Virus record (IMG/VR): IMGVR_UViG_3300005577_000027 | Coordinates: 62,001-126,000 of that record | From: a virus | Strand: one strand, 5' to 3' | DNA: 64,000 bases | In this document: one piece after another, positions 34,701 to 43,112 of the stretch | Layout of the letters: each line of letters begins with the position of its first letter | How positions within the stretch are numbered: the stretch's first letter is position 1 | The notes under the pieces: generated by a model | What the model saw: only the letters and a program-made list of their open reading frames with translations | What the model was told of the DNA's origin: nothing | The model's database searches: none | Position numbers and translations under genes: made by a program

Positions 34701-36920
34701 TTAAGCTCCTACAGCTATATTTATTGGTTTTGTTTCTTTATGAACTAGCTTTTTATCACAAGCATTTATATAATCAATAATATCAAAACAAGATGCTTCA
34801 TTCGATATAAAATTTAAAAGCTTATATCGACTTTCCATTTCTTCAATTAATAATTCATTTTTCTTTTGGAAAATATTTAATTTCTTATTATCATTAATTA
34901 AATTTTCAAATTTAATCAAAAAATTATTAATATTAATATCTTTAGAATACGTTAAAATTTTACTATATTTTAAAAATAAACTATTATTATTTAATATTTT
35001 ATTATTAAATGTTTTTAATTTATTTAAATCACTTAAAAAGCTGTTATGACGTTTATATGAATCATTATTTATTAACATTATAGATAAGAAATTATAATAA
35101 TCATCAGATATTAATTCATTAAATTTCTTTTCTATTAATTCTGATAATGGTTTTAATTTTGTAAATTTGGAAATGAATTTTTCATTTACAAAATAAATTG
35201 ATTCATCTTTAAGTAATTTGCAAATACAATTTATATCATTTATAGAAAATTTCCAATTTTTTGATTTATATTTACAAATAAAATTATTATGTTTATTATT
35301 GGAAAGCGAAATTTGAACGTAATATCCCTCAGTATCTTTTTCAATAAAATCTTCAGAGAAATTATCTCTTAACCGATAAGAAACATAATTATTTATATTA
35401 TTATATTTATATACTTTAATTTTATTTTTAATTAATGGTTTTATTACTTTAATAGTAGATTTAACTTTTATTTGTTTATCTTCAATAATAGAAGAAAGTA
35501 ATTTTGGTTTAATTATATCAAGAATAAATGAATTATCTACTTCGTTAGATTGAATGAATTTAGCTGATTCTGATTTATAATCATTAACAAAATCATCATA
35601 AGTTTTATTAGGTAAATAATTTATTATTTGAATATAATTATTATTTTCTAACGCTTTAATATTTTTATTTCTATAAGTATGATTTGGGTCTAAATCGTTA
35701 TAATAAATTTCAGTTTTTTTATTTATATGTAATTTAGATACAAAATCTCTTTTAATTGATGTTCTATAATTAGATGTATGTTTTCTAAAGCCATAAATGT
35801 TACTTTTGATATTTTTTAAAACATTATATCTAAGATCAACATCTTCACCAATTACTTTATTTCCCCGCCAAAGAAAATCTTTATTTTTTAAAATTCTATA
35901 AAAATATTTCTCCATAAATTCATAAAATTCAACAGCCTCTACATAAGTTTCTTTTTTATCAATAAGTTCAGATATCTGTTCACTTAGTTCTTTTTTAATT
36001 AATTTAATTTTATTATTAATTAATTTAATTGTATTATCGTCATATTGAATAGCTTCTCTAGAGGCGGATAAAGAAAGTTCACCGATATTAAAAATCATAT
36101 GAACATTAGATTGTAATATCCAACGATCATCTGAAGCGATAAAAGATTCATCTATTTTATATTGAATTCCATCAATTATAGCTAAAGATTCAGCTTTAGT
36201 TGAATTATAGAATCCTGAATTATTCTTAACGTTATAAATATTCCAATTTTCACCAGAAGCTAATAAATCACCAATAGTTTGTGGATATTCTGGAACTGGA
36301 TTAATACCTTTTAATATAGGTTTAATTGGCCAATATTGAGTTGATTTCAATGTTGAAGTAATAAAACTTTCAAAATCTTTTTCTTCAACCGGTATTATAA
36401 TTTCAGTACCAGATGACAAATTTAAATTTTCTTCAGATACTAATGCTAATATACCTTCATTAGATTCGTCAATATAATAAATATAAGTTCTGGTTGTAAA
36501 AATATTATTTTCTTCAGTTGTAGTTTTAATTGTAAACTGATTAGAATAAGCTAAAGGCGTTTTACTTCCTAAACCAAAAGCACCAGTAAATTCATTACTG
36601 TCTCGTTTTGTAGAGTTTCCATAATTCATATAAACCTCATCCATCCTTTGAGGAGAGATTCCGGGTCCATTATCACAAATTCTATAATTATTATCAAACG
36701 CATTAGGAAAATGAATTTCAATTGGAATATTTCCTTTTGAAACTTCCCTATTTGCATCCCTGGCATTACATGAAATTTCTCTTGTAATAGATTCAATTAC
36801 ATTAGAATATAATTTATTTCTTAAAATATTTAAAACAATAGATAAATTTCCAATTTTAGATCTACGTTCCATAAATTGAGAAGATTTTTCAATGATTATT
36901 TTATTTTCAGGTAATTTCAT
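34701..36920 (-). CDS. rIIA: rIIA-like GHKL ATPase-domain protein
   Basis: 739 aa (T4 RIIA is 725). The N-terminal ~200 residues carry GHKL ATPase motifs: EISCNARDANRE (N box) near 46, DNGPGIS (G1) near 78 and TGAFGLGSKTPLA (G2) near 108. The rest is Asn/Lys/Ile-rich and diverged. Four bases separate it from rIIB. In T4 the pair resists prophage exclusion; here the same is inferred. It is the best single marker that this is a T4-like phage. Confidence 0.9.
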   Translation of the reverse strand: MKLPENKIIIEKSSQFMERRSKIGNLSIVLNILRNKLYSNVIESITREISCNARDANREVSKGNIPIEIHFPNAFDNNYRICDNGPGISPQRMDEVYMNYGNSTKRDSNEFTGAFGLGSKTPLAYSNQFTIKTTTEENNIFTTRTYIYYIDESNEGILALVSEENLNLSSGTEIIIPVEEKDFESFITSTLKSTQYWPIKPILKGINPVPEYPQTIGDLLASGENWNIYNVKNNSGFYNSTKAESLAIIDGIQYKIDESFIASDDRWILQSNVHMIFNIGELSLSASREAIQYDDNTIKLINNKIKLIKKELSEQISELIDKKETYVEAVEFYEFMEKYFYRILKNKDFLWRGNKVIGEDVDLRYNVLKNIKSNIYGFRKHTSNYRTSIKRDFVSKLHINKKTEIYYNDLDPNHTYRNKNIKALENNNYIQIINYLPNKTYDDFVNDYKSESAKFIQSNEVDNSFILDIIKPKLLSSIIEDKQIKVKSTIKVIKPLIKNKIKVYKYNNINNYVSYRLRDNFSEDFIEKDTEGYYVQISLSNNKHNNFICKYKSKNWKFSINDINCICKLLKDESIYFVNEKFISKFTKLKPLSELIEKKFNELISDDYYNFLSIMLINNDSYKRHNSFLSDLNKLKTFNNKILNNNSLFLKYSKILTYSKDININNFLIKFENLINDNKKLNIFQKKNELLIEEMESRYKLLNFISNEASCFDIIDYINACDKKLVHKETKPINIAVGA

Positions 36921-36972
36921 ATTTAATGATCTTTATATAGTAAAAGAAGGTAGAAAATTCTAAAAAAGAAAT

Positions 36973-37251
36973 TCACTCATTGAACCGTTCCTCGGCAAGT
37001 GAAATTTGAAATTTAATCCATTCTTCATCCGATTTAATATCTGGATAATAAATATCACTTAAATAATAATATTTTTCACCATTAGGCCATATTATAGCGG
37101 GACCATCTACCCTATGACGCCTTGAGTTATAGTACTATTCTTCCCCACCAAAATCCCATTCTTTAGCTGGACCATCTTCTCTATGAAAAGATTCATTTTT
37201 ATAATAAATAGTACATCCATAGTTAGTTTTTACAGAATATATTTTATCCAT
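36973..37251 (-). pseudogene. HRxDGPA-repeat gene interrupted by TAG at a conserved Trp
   Basis: The frame from ATG at 37251 carries HREDGPA and HRVDGPA units and the tail DEEWIKFQI, but TAG stands after GGEE where all paralogues have Trp before YxN. One base change (TGG to TAG) explains it. The C-terminus is also longer and diverged (SLAEERFNE). Confidence 0.7.
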
Positions 37252-37252
37252 T

Positions 37253-37513
37253 TTAATTAATTATTTGAAATATAATCCACTCTTCATCATTTTTAATATC
37301 TGGATAATATTTATTATTTAAATAATATTTTTTAATTTCATCTAAATATTCTATTGCAGGACCGTCTTTTCTGTGAAGTTCACCATTTTGGTACCAACAT
37401 TTAGTTCCATCATTCCATTCTACAGCTGGGCCATCTTCTCTATGTAAAAGATTATTATCTTTTCTTCGCCATCTAATCCAATTAGGCTTTATCTTTTTAT
37501 ATATTTTAATCAT
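37253..37513 (-). CDS. HRxDGPA-repeat protein
   Basis: 86 aa, two units (HREDGPA near 26, HRKDGPA near 52), KKYYLNNKYY and the tail DEEWIIFQIIN. It abuts the interrupted copy, one base apart. Confidence 0.75.
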   Translation of the reverse strand: MIKIYKKIKPNWIRWRRKDNNLLHREDGPAVEWNDGTKCWYQNGELHRKDGPAIEYLDEIKKYYLNNKYYPDIKNDEEWIIFQIIN

Positions 37514-37515
37514 TA

Positions 37516-38496
37516 TTATTTAATAATAATATTCATATTTTCAACAGCTTTAACTATTTTTTCAAAACGAACTGCTAAATTTATCCTAATAAAATTATCA
37601 ACACCAAATGGAATTCCACCCATAATATTTACATTAACATTATTAAAATTCTGTATTTTTGAAGGGACCCAAGCGAACATTCCGTAATTTATAATATTAT
37701 TTTTATTTAAACTTAAATTATCATATAAATAATTTCTATTTATCGATATCATATCATATACATAATTTTCATATTTTATTCTAATTTCAGGATTATTTAT
37801 TTCTTGGTCTAAAATATGCATCAATATTCTTTGAGAAGGAGTTGATACACCTGCCGTAGTTGCTTCCACAAATTTCATTAAATATGAATAATATTCTTCA
37901 TTATGACATACAGCAAATCCTAACCTCGCTCCCGATATTCCGTACATTTTTGCCACAGAAAATATTTGAATATCTCCAAATGGTTTTAATTCTATATTTT
38001 TAGGCAAATAAGAATGTGTATAATATGCTGCATCATGAATAATCGGTCCAGAAATTGAACTATTTAAATTCATATACCCATCAGGATTATTTGGACTTAC
38101 AATTAATGAACAATCACATTCATCTTCTATAAAAGAATAACCTAAATTTTCTCTGGTTATTAGCGAAGGAATACTCGGCCAATATGGTTTTCGAAAATGT
38201 ATTTTATTTTTACCTGTAGCTTTCATAGCATAGAAAGCTCCCGATAAAGCAGATTTAGCTCCAGAAAAAACTACTACTTTAGCTTTATATATACTTTCTA
38301 ATTTTTCTACTAATGGCCCATATCCTTGCGGCGGAGCGTACTCAAAAATATTAGGGAAATTTTCAAAAGAAATAGTTTTTAACTTGTAAGCTTCAATTAC
38401 AAGTTCACGTAATATATGATTTTCACCAATACCCAAATCTATTGTTGATTTAGATAATTGTGATTTAGCAAATAAATAATCAAAATCTTCAGGCAT
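37516..38496 (-). CDS. PLP-dependent aminotransferase, class I/II
   Basis: 326 aa, slightly short for fold-type I aminotransferases. VSPNNPDG near residue 134 is the NxPxNPxG-type cofactor loop, IIHDAAYY near 152 gives the Asp and Tyr that hold the PLP ring, and SVAKMYGISGARLGF contains the Schiff-base Lys183. Closest in feel to histidinol-phosphate aminotransferase-like enzymes. Its substrate in a phage is unclear; it could modify an amino acid or sugar. It lies in an operon of tiny unknown genes with no visible pathway partners. Confidence 0.82.
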   Translation of the reverse strand: MPEDFDYLFAKSQLSKSTIDLGIGENHILRELVIEAYKLKTISFENFPNIFEYAPPQGYGPLVEKLESIYKAKVVVFSGAKSALSGAFYAMKATGKNKIHFRKPYWPSIPSLITRENLGYSFIEDECDCSLIVSPNNPDGYMNLNSSISGPIIHDAAYYTHSYLPKNIELKPFGDIQIFSVAKMYGISGARLGFAVCHNEEYYSYLMKFVEATTAGVSTPSQRILMHILDQEINNPEIRIKYENYVYDMISINRNYLYDNLSLNKNNIINYGMFAWVPSKIQNFNNVNVNIMGGIPFGVDNFIRINLAVRFEKIVKAVENMNIIIK

Positions 38497-38514
38497 ATTT
38501 TATTTCCAACAAAT

Positions 38515-38805
38515 TTAATCAATTATATTTTTAATAATCCACTCATCACAATTATATTTTAAATCTATTAATAGTTCTTTACGATTCATAAATGTTCTAA
38601 TATTATCGTTTATATTAAAATATTGTGAATGACATTTAAGATATTTTATATTACAAATTCGACAATAATAAATTATTAGTAATTTATTACTAGTTATTAC
38701 AAAAAAATCATTCCACATATGTGCATAATTAAATTGTTTATCTGCTATATTTACAATATGATTAATATCATTATTATTAATTAATCGTTTTTTAAACTTA
38801 TGCAT
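38515..38805 (-). CDS. CxxC protein with CDEWIIKNIID tail, family copy A
   Basis: 96 aa. Starts MHKFKKRLINNNDINHIVNI, has YYCRICNIKYLKC near residue 50 and ends YNCDEWIIKNIID. First of four tandem paralogues (38515-39654). The tail with Trp links it to the EEWIIFQIIN tail of the repeat proteins. Confidence 0.68.
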   Translation of the reverse strand: MHKFKKRLINNNDINHIVNIADKQFNYAHMWNDFFVITSNKLLIIYYCRICNIKYLKCHSQYFNINDNIRTFMNRKELLIDLKYNCDEWIIKNIID

Positions 38806-38808
38806 AAT

Positions 38809-39102
38809 TTATTCTATGATATTTTTTATTATAAACTCTTCACAAGTTAATTCATTTAATTTTTTAATTAAATTTTTCTTCGTTACATATGAATCTATTT
38901 CATTATTTAAATCATAATAAATATCTCGATTTACTAAATATTTAATATTACATGTTTCACAAAAATAAATTTTAACAGAATTACGTTCAATACAATATAT
39001 TAAAAAATCATTCCAAGAATGATTCATAAATTGACTATCGGCAATTTTTAATATTTTATCACAATCATCTTTATTAAGTAGTCTACTTTTAAATTTATGC
39101 AT
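38809..39102 (-). CDS. CxxC protein with CEEFIIKNIIE tail, family copy B
   Basis: 97 aa, clearly paralogous to copies A and C: MHKFKSRLLNKDDCDKILKI at the start, FCETCNIKYL near 51 and LTCEEFIIKNIIE at the end. Overlaps the next gene by one base. Confidence 0.7.
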   Translation of the reverse strand: MHKFKSRLLNKDDCDKILKIADSQFMNHSWNDFLIYCIERNSVKIYFCETCNIKYLVNRDIYYDLNNEIDSYVTKKNLIKKLNELTCEEFIIKNIIE

Positions 39103-39395
39103 TATTCAATAATATTTTTAATAATAAATTCTGCACATGTTAATTTATTTAACTCTCTTATTAAGAGAGATTCATAATTAAAAGAGTTAATTGTATTATT
39201 TATATCCCAAAAATAACTAACAGATTTATTAGATAAATAACTTATATTACAAGTTTGACAAAAATGAATATTTAGATTAAATCTATTTTGTAATAAATAG
39301 ATATACCAAGTATTATTTTTGAATAAAGAGTTAGCTATTTTTAATATTTTATCACAATCATTATCATTAATGTTTCTTATTATAAATAGATGCAT
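39102..39395 (-). CDS. CxxC protein with CAEFIIKNIIE tail, family copy C
   Basis: 97 aa. Same plan: NDNDCDKILKIANSLF near the start, FCQTCNISYL near 52 and LTCAEFIIKNIIE at the end. DNA identity with copy B is high around the Cys block and the tail, implying local tandem duplication. Confidence 0.7.
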   Translation of the reverse strand: MHLFIIRNINDNDCDKILKIANSLFKNNTWYIYLLQNRFNLNIHFCQTCNISYLSNKSVSYFWDINNTINSFNYESLLIRELNKLTCAEFIIKNIIE

Positions 39396-39399
39396 AATT

Positions 39400-39654
39400 T
39401 TATTCGATAATATTTCTTATTATAAATTCTTCACAAGAAGAATATTCAAAACTTCCTAAAGAAATATTATCTAAACAATAAGTTCTATTAATTACTTGGT
39501 TATTAAAAATATGACACATACTGAAAATTTTTTCGTAGTTAGTACGACGAATTAATAAACATAATTTGCAATTATTACATTCTAAATATTCAATATTACC
39601 ACGATTTGCATATTCTTCAGGTATTGATTTTTTGACGTATAAATGTTCTTTCAT
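39400..39654 (-). CDS. CxxC protein with CEEFIIRNIIE tail, family copy D
   Basis: 84 aa, the most diverged copy: YLECNNCKLCLLIRR near residue 23 (CNNCKLC) and SSCEEFIIRNIIE at the C-terminus. The middle differs, so tail and Cys block are what selection has kept. Confidence 0.68.
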   Translation of the reverse strand: MKEHLYVKKSIPEEYANRGNIEYLECNNCKLCLLIRRTNYEKIFSMCHIFNNQVINRTYCLDNISLGSFEYSSCEEFIIRNIIE

Positions 39655-40088
39655 AAAAAATCAACAAATGAAAAATTCATATCGTATAAAATATTATACC
39701 AATTTAATTGTGCCTTTAAATCAAATTCTAAACCAGTTCCAGCAGGTAAATAAAATATTTCTCTAGGTAATAATTTATTAACTGTACCAATTTTTACAAA
39801 TTTAATAGGCGTTTTTAACCATTTTTCTTTGGTTATTTTAGAATCACATACATCAACTGCATTATAGGCTTTTACTTTAACAGATGTTCTATAAACAAAA
39901 ATAGATTTATTCTGCCATAAACAAGAACCTAAAGCAATTAAACATCCTTCAATAGTACTTGAAACACAAATTCTTGATATTTTAGGTTCTAAAATAGATC
40001 TATGTTGACCTTGTATTTTAGGATACAATGTAATTTTTTGAGGCCATTTTTTCTGAGTAATGTGATAAAAATATTCACGATCAGTCAT
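39651..40088 (-). CDS. Hypothetical protein, about 146 aa
   Basis: Not firmly recognised. DREYFYHITQKKWP near the start, ILEPKISRICVSSTIEGCLI near 47 and VYRTSVKVKAYNAVD near 75 give a pattern I associate with small phage proteins that may have an ADP-ribosyltransferase-like fold, but I cannot support that from motifs. I chose ATG 40088; a GTG at 40118 extends it. Confidence 0.58.
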   Translation of the reverse strand: MTDREYFYHITQKKWPQKITLYPKIQGQHRSILEPKISRICVSSTIEGCLIALGSCLWQNKSIFVYRTSVKVKAYNAVDVCDSKITKEKWLKTPIKFVKIGTVNKLLPREIFYLPAGTGLEFDLKAQLNWYNILYDMNFSFVDFL

Positions 40089-40152
40089 AAATATACTTAT
40101 GCTTCTCGAAACATTCACTCGGTTTTTAAAATTTATAAAATAAAAAATTAAA

Positions 40153-40305
40153 TCATTCGTTGAAAATTAATTCAACTTCACGCCAATTCTTTTTCCTGGG
40201 ACGGGCTTTTCTTCCTTTACCTTTTTCTGTCTGCACTGTTCTCGATCTGTATCGCTTATAATCTTCTTTTTGCACTATAGCCATAATTACATTTTTATTT
40301 TTCAT
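40153..40305 (-). CDS. Small basic protein, 50 aa
   Basis: ATG at 40305 preceded by GGAGAA, TGA at 40153. Very Lys/Arg-rich (KGKGRKARPRKKNWREVEL). Possibly nucleic-acid binding by charge; no family recognised. A start at the internal Met8 (MAIVQKEDYKRYRSR) is also possible. Confidence 0.6.
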   Translation of the reverse strand: MKNKNVIMAIVQKEDYKRYRSRTVQTEKGKGRKARPRKKNWREVELIFNE

Positions 40306-40354
40306 AATTAATTTCTCCATTAATAATATAAAATTATAGCTATAAATAATATAT

Positions 40355-40903
40355 TTATTTTTTTATAACTAAAGAAAATCTTGGGTCAGCATAACCTGTA
40401 CCATATATCCAAATCCAATCTTTTAAGCTTCTAATCCCATAACTACCAACTTCTATGCCATCTATTTCTAAATCGATGCCTTCTTTTGTAGAAACTATTT
40501 TTATTTTTTTATCAGGCGCTAAAATATTAAAAAATTTTTTTGCTGCATCAACAATATCAATTAAATTATAATTTAATATTAAAATTTCTTTTTTATTAAA
40601 AATAGAAATTAATTCAACCTTAAAAAAGGATAATGAGTGTAATTCATCAATAATATCATCTCTATAACAAGGTGACGCTGCAACATATTTGCCAGCTTCA
40701 ATTTTATTATCTAACATTAGTTGGACAAATGATTGTTCCGCAGATCCAACCATAGTCCCCACATCACAAGTAAATTTTATATTATTTTGAGAATATGTAG
40801 CTTCAATAGCAGGTTTTGAAACAAACCAAGGAACTTCTATATATTTATATCCTAATGATTGGTAATAATCAATAGCTTTAGCAACATTGTGCCAATTAAT
40901 CAT
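40355..40903 (-). CDS. Class II aminoacyl-tRNA-synthetase-like catalytic domain
   Basis: 182 aa. The pattern fits the core of class II synthetases: motif 2-like ASPCYRDDIIDELHSLSFFK near residue 75, with Arg in CYRDD, and motif 3-like YGTGYADPRFSLVI at the very end. It lacks an anticodon-binding domain and is far shorter than any full synthetase. It could be a paralogue that acts on another substrate, like AsnA-type enzymes, or a tRNA modifier. The next gene is MazG-like and a tRNA-Arg gene is 260 bp away. Confidence 0.62.
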   Translation of the reverse strand: MINWHNVAKAIDYYQSLGYKYIEVPWFVSKPAIEATYSQNNIKFTCDVGTMVGSAEQSFVQLMLDNKIEAGKYVAASPCYRDDIIDELHSLSFFKVELISIFNKKEILILNYNLIDIVDAAKKFFNILAPDKKIKIVSTKEGIDLEIDGIEVGSYGIRSLKDWIWIYGTGYADPRFSLVIKK

Positions 40904-41145
40904 TTTCTTTCGCCAGATTTAAATGATCTTTTGGTTGCATCAGACATTTTGGCAATTTCTATAATATTTGTTCCAAGAGTTTCTGCCAAAGCTTCAATAG
41001 CTCCGTAAAGGTCAGATAATTCTACTAAAGCTAAAATTCTATTATTTTGCTCTAAAGATTCAGCTAATTCATCAAGCTCTTCATAGACTTTAGATAAATC
41101 TCCGTATTTACCTTTTATTATAATTGGTCTTAAATGATAACTCAT
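40900..41145 (-). CDS. Short MazG-like protein
   Basis: About 81 aa from ATG 41145 (the frame extends into the tRNA-Arg gene, so a later start is needed). YEELDELAESL (ExxE) near residue 19 and VELSDLYGAIEAL (ExxD) near 39 are the MazG metal motifs. A minimal NTP pyrophosphohydrolase domain. Its stop overlaps the start of the aaRS-like gene. Confidence 0.7.
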   Translation of the reverse strand: MSYHLRPIIIKGKYGDLSKVYEELDELAESLEQNNRILALVELSDLYGAIEALAETLGTNIIEIAKMSDATKRSFKSGERK

Positions 41146-41160
41146 AATTTTTATTAAAAG

Positions 41161-41229
41161 CGCCCCCACCAGGTTACGATCCTGGCTACGGAGTTTAGAA
41201 GACTCTGTTGATCATCCAGATCTAGGGGC
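41161..41229 (-). tRNA. Probable tRNA-Arg (anticodon UCU), unusual T-loop
   Basis: 69 nt on the minus strand: acceptor GCCCCTA/TGGGGGC (7 bp with one G-T), anticodon arm AGAGT-CTTCTAA-ACTCC with anticodon TCT at the normal place after U33, and T-arm CCAGG-ATCGTAA-CCTGG. The T-loop should be TTCRANY, so the standard 54 and 58 bases appear changed, and the D-arm is short and weakly paired. No CCA is encoded. A promoter with TATAAA lies 40 bp upstream. It would read AGA, a codon favoured in this AT-rich genome. Confidence 0.65.
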
Positions 41230-41267
41230 TTTAAATTTTACAACTATTAACCGTTAATGTCTTATAC

Positions 41268-41296
41268 TTTATAATCGTTTTTTTCTAAAATGTCAA
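41268..41296 (-). promoter_or_regulatory. Sigma-70-type promoter for tRNA-Arg and the MazG-like operon
   Basis: TTGACA, 17 bp, TATAAA on the minus strand, starting transcription about 32 nt before the tRNA. Confidence 0.75.
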
Positions 41297-41309
41297 GTGC
41301 TTTAAATAA

Positions 41310-41891
41310 TTAAATTTTCCAATCAGGATTATTTATCCCTAATTGTTGAGATAATCCAATATTGAATAATCTTGGACTAATTTCATTTTCTATACATAAT
41401 TTTACCATTTTATCTTCAACAACAGGCAAATTATGTTCTTTTAAAAAACGTTTCACATGACGATCTATCGGAAAACAATTTTTAATTTTTAAACTATCTC
41501 TACAAAATAATGATAAAACCTTAGCGCCTTTTGGACAATCACAAAGATTATATAATATCAATCTGTTATTTGAAATAATTAATTCTTTCTTAATTAAATC
41601 ACAATATTTTTCCATAGTTTTATTTTGTAATTTTAAATTCTTTATAACAGAAGTTAAAAAGGAATTCTGCCAACTTAATGGAAAAAATAAAATTTCTTCA
41701 TTTATTTTAGATAAATCTCGTCCGGCAACAAAATTTATTGCTTGAGTTTGAATAGTTAATCTTCTATTAATTCTCCATGGTCCACTAGAAATACATAATA
41801 AAAAAGCTTCAGAATAAGACCGTCCATCCAACCAAGTGTTTTCTTTTATTTCTCCAAATGAATTAAATAGTTCAATTAAAGATTTATTCAT
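41310..41891 (-). CDS. HhH-GPD-like base-excision DNA glycosylase
   Basis: About 193 aa from ATG 41891 (AGGA lies upstream; two earlier starts exist). CPKGAKVLSLF near residue 125 followed by CFPIDRHVKRFLKEHNLP near 145 follows the HhH-GPD pattern: hairpin with GxK, then P-x-D-x-HV as in endonuclease III and MutY. The Asp in IDRHV would be catalytic. No FeS cluster cysteines are evident at the end. It would remove damaged or modified bases; the specificity is unknown. Confidence 0.6.
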   Translation of the reverse strand: MNKSLIELFNSFGEIKENTWLDGRSYSEAFLLCISSGPWRINRRLTIQTQAINFVAGRDLSKINEEILFFPLSWQNSFLTSVIKNLKLQNKTMEKYCDLIKKELIISNNRLILYNLCDCPKGAKVLSLFCRDSLKIKNCFPIDRHVKRFLKEHNLPVVEDKMVKLCIENEISPRLFNIGLSQQLGINNPDWKI

Positions 41892-42195
41892 CAAATTTAA
41901 CATCCTCAGCAAGATATTTATATTGTATTACTTTATAATTATTTATAGCGTTTTGTAATTTATTTACTTTTTCATGATCTAGCATCACACAATCATATTC
42001 CCATTTCACATCAATTTTAAATAAATATTTTATAGCAATTAATAATCTTTTATACCAAGGCTGAAAAGAATTTAATTTTACATTAATATTTAATGTTGGG
42101 ATTTCATATCCATCATTCCAAGTAGAAATAACAAATTGATGTGAAATATCATTACAATTACATACAAATAATTCATAATTATTTTCTATAGACAT
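41884..42195 (-). CDS. Hypothetical protein, 103 aa
   Basis: No recognised family. A Trp/Tyr/Lys-rich middle (FQPWYKRLLIAIKYLFKIDV) and an early CNC pair. Its 3' end overlaps the start of the glycosylase gene. Confidence 0.62.
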   Translation of the reverse strand: MSIENNYELFVCNCNDISHQFVISTWNDGYEIPTLNINVKLNSFQPWYKRLLIAIKYLFKIDVKWEYDCVMLDHEKVNKLQNAINNYKVIQYKYLAEDVKFDE

Positions 42196-42207
42196 TATAT
42201 TTATCCT

Positions 42208-42351
42208 TTAAAATTCATCTTCTTCATCAAAATTATATAATATTTTACAAAAAGCTTGCACAATTCTTACAACCGCCCAACAAAAAATCATAATTGTTAA
42301 TAGAGTAACAATTCGATTTCGTTCAAAAAATTGTAAAAATATTACAAACAT
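42208..42351 (-). CDS. Small membrane protein, 47 aa
   Basis: ATG at 42351 overlapping the end of the 128-aa gene; one transmembrane helix (VTLLTIMIFCWAVVRIVQAF) then an acidic tail EEDEF. Confidence 0.52.
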   Translation of the reverse strand: MFVIFLQFFERNRIVTLLTIMIFCWAVVRIVQAFCKILYNFDEEDEF

Positions 42352-42728
42352 ATATTTTTATTATTTAAATAATCGACTGTTTCTTTAGAACAATTACTTG
42401 AACAACATGGTGCAAAATTATCTAGATAATATAACTCTGCGCAATTTATGCATTTTCCAACAGGTAACGGTCCATGATTAATTAAATTATATTTTTGATA
42501 TTCAATTAAATTATTAAATTGACTTGCTGTTGGATCGATAATTTCTCCAGCTAATTCTAGCCACCAATGCATTCGTTTTCCCTGAGATAAATCTATAATA
42601 TAACCTTTTTGAAGTTCTAATTCGGGAAAAACTTCTTGCATAGCCAAACAAGCAGGATAGCATCTACCTGCAATAATTTTATTTTCCAGTAAATAATTAT
42701 CTATCCAAATTTTATATTTAGAATTCAT
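42342..42728 (-). CDS. Small protein with Cys-His-Asp triad and zinc cluster
   Basis: 128 aa. GRCYPACLAM near residue 21, RMHWWLEL near 52 and EIIDPTASQF near 61 suggest a papain/transglutaminase-like triad of Cys, His and Asp. The C-terminal CINC...CCSSNC block may bind zinc. I know this pattern only from uncharacterised phage proteins. A thiol hydrolase is an inference. Confidence 0.6.
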   Translation of the reverse strand: MNSKYKIWIDNYLLENKIIAGRCYPACLAMQEVFPELELQKGYIIDLSQGKRMHWWLELAGEIIDPTASQFNNLIEYQKYNLINHGPLPVGKCINCAELYYLDNFAPCCSSNCSKETVDYLNNKNICL

Positions 42729-42729
42729 T

Positions 42730-42897
42730 TTAAATGTATTTAATTAAATAATATATAAAAACAACAAGATATAGAAAAGCCATAGTGCACATTATAGATG
42801 AATTATAATATTCACCTACTCCAAGTATAATTGATGAACATCCAATTCCCAATAAATTTATAAGAATTTTATTTATAAAGTAATTATCTTTAGCCAT
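42730..42897 (-). CDS. Small membrane protein, 55 aa
   Basis: ATG 42897 to TAA 42730. Two hydrophobic stretches (ILINLLGIGCSSIILGV, MCTMAFLYLVVFIYYLI) indicate two transmembrane helices. Confidence 0.52.
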   Translation of the reverse strand: MAKDNYFINKILINLLGIGCSSIILGVGEYYNSSIMCTMAFLYLVVFIYYLIKYI

Positions 42898-42913
42898 GGT
42901 GTTTATCTAGTAT

Positions 42914-43084
42914 TTAATCAATATAGGTAGCTAATATTGCTATAGATGGTATCAATAATAACGGAATTATTGAAATTAAATAATTATAGTTATGATTTAA
43001 ATATGCTATTAAAAATAATTTTAATGAAATTATTATTCCTATAAAACCTATAATTAGTACAAATTTTGAATTATTTTTAAACAT
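42914..43084 (-). CDS. Small membrane protein, 56 aa
   Basis: ATG 43084 to TAA 42914. Two transmembrane helices (FVLIIGFIGIIISLKLFLI and YLISIIPLLLIPSIAILA). It lies just downstream of the ABC operon. Confidence 0.52.
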   Translation of the reverse strand: MFKNNSKFVLIIGFIGIIISLKLFLIAYLNHNYNYLISIIPLLLIPSIAILATYID

Positions 43085-43112
43085 ATAAACTTTGTATATA
43101 AATTATATAATT

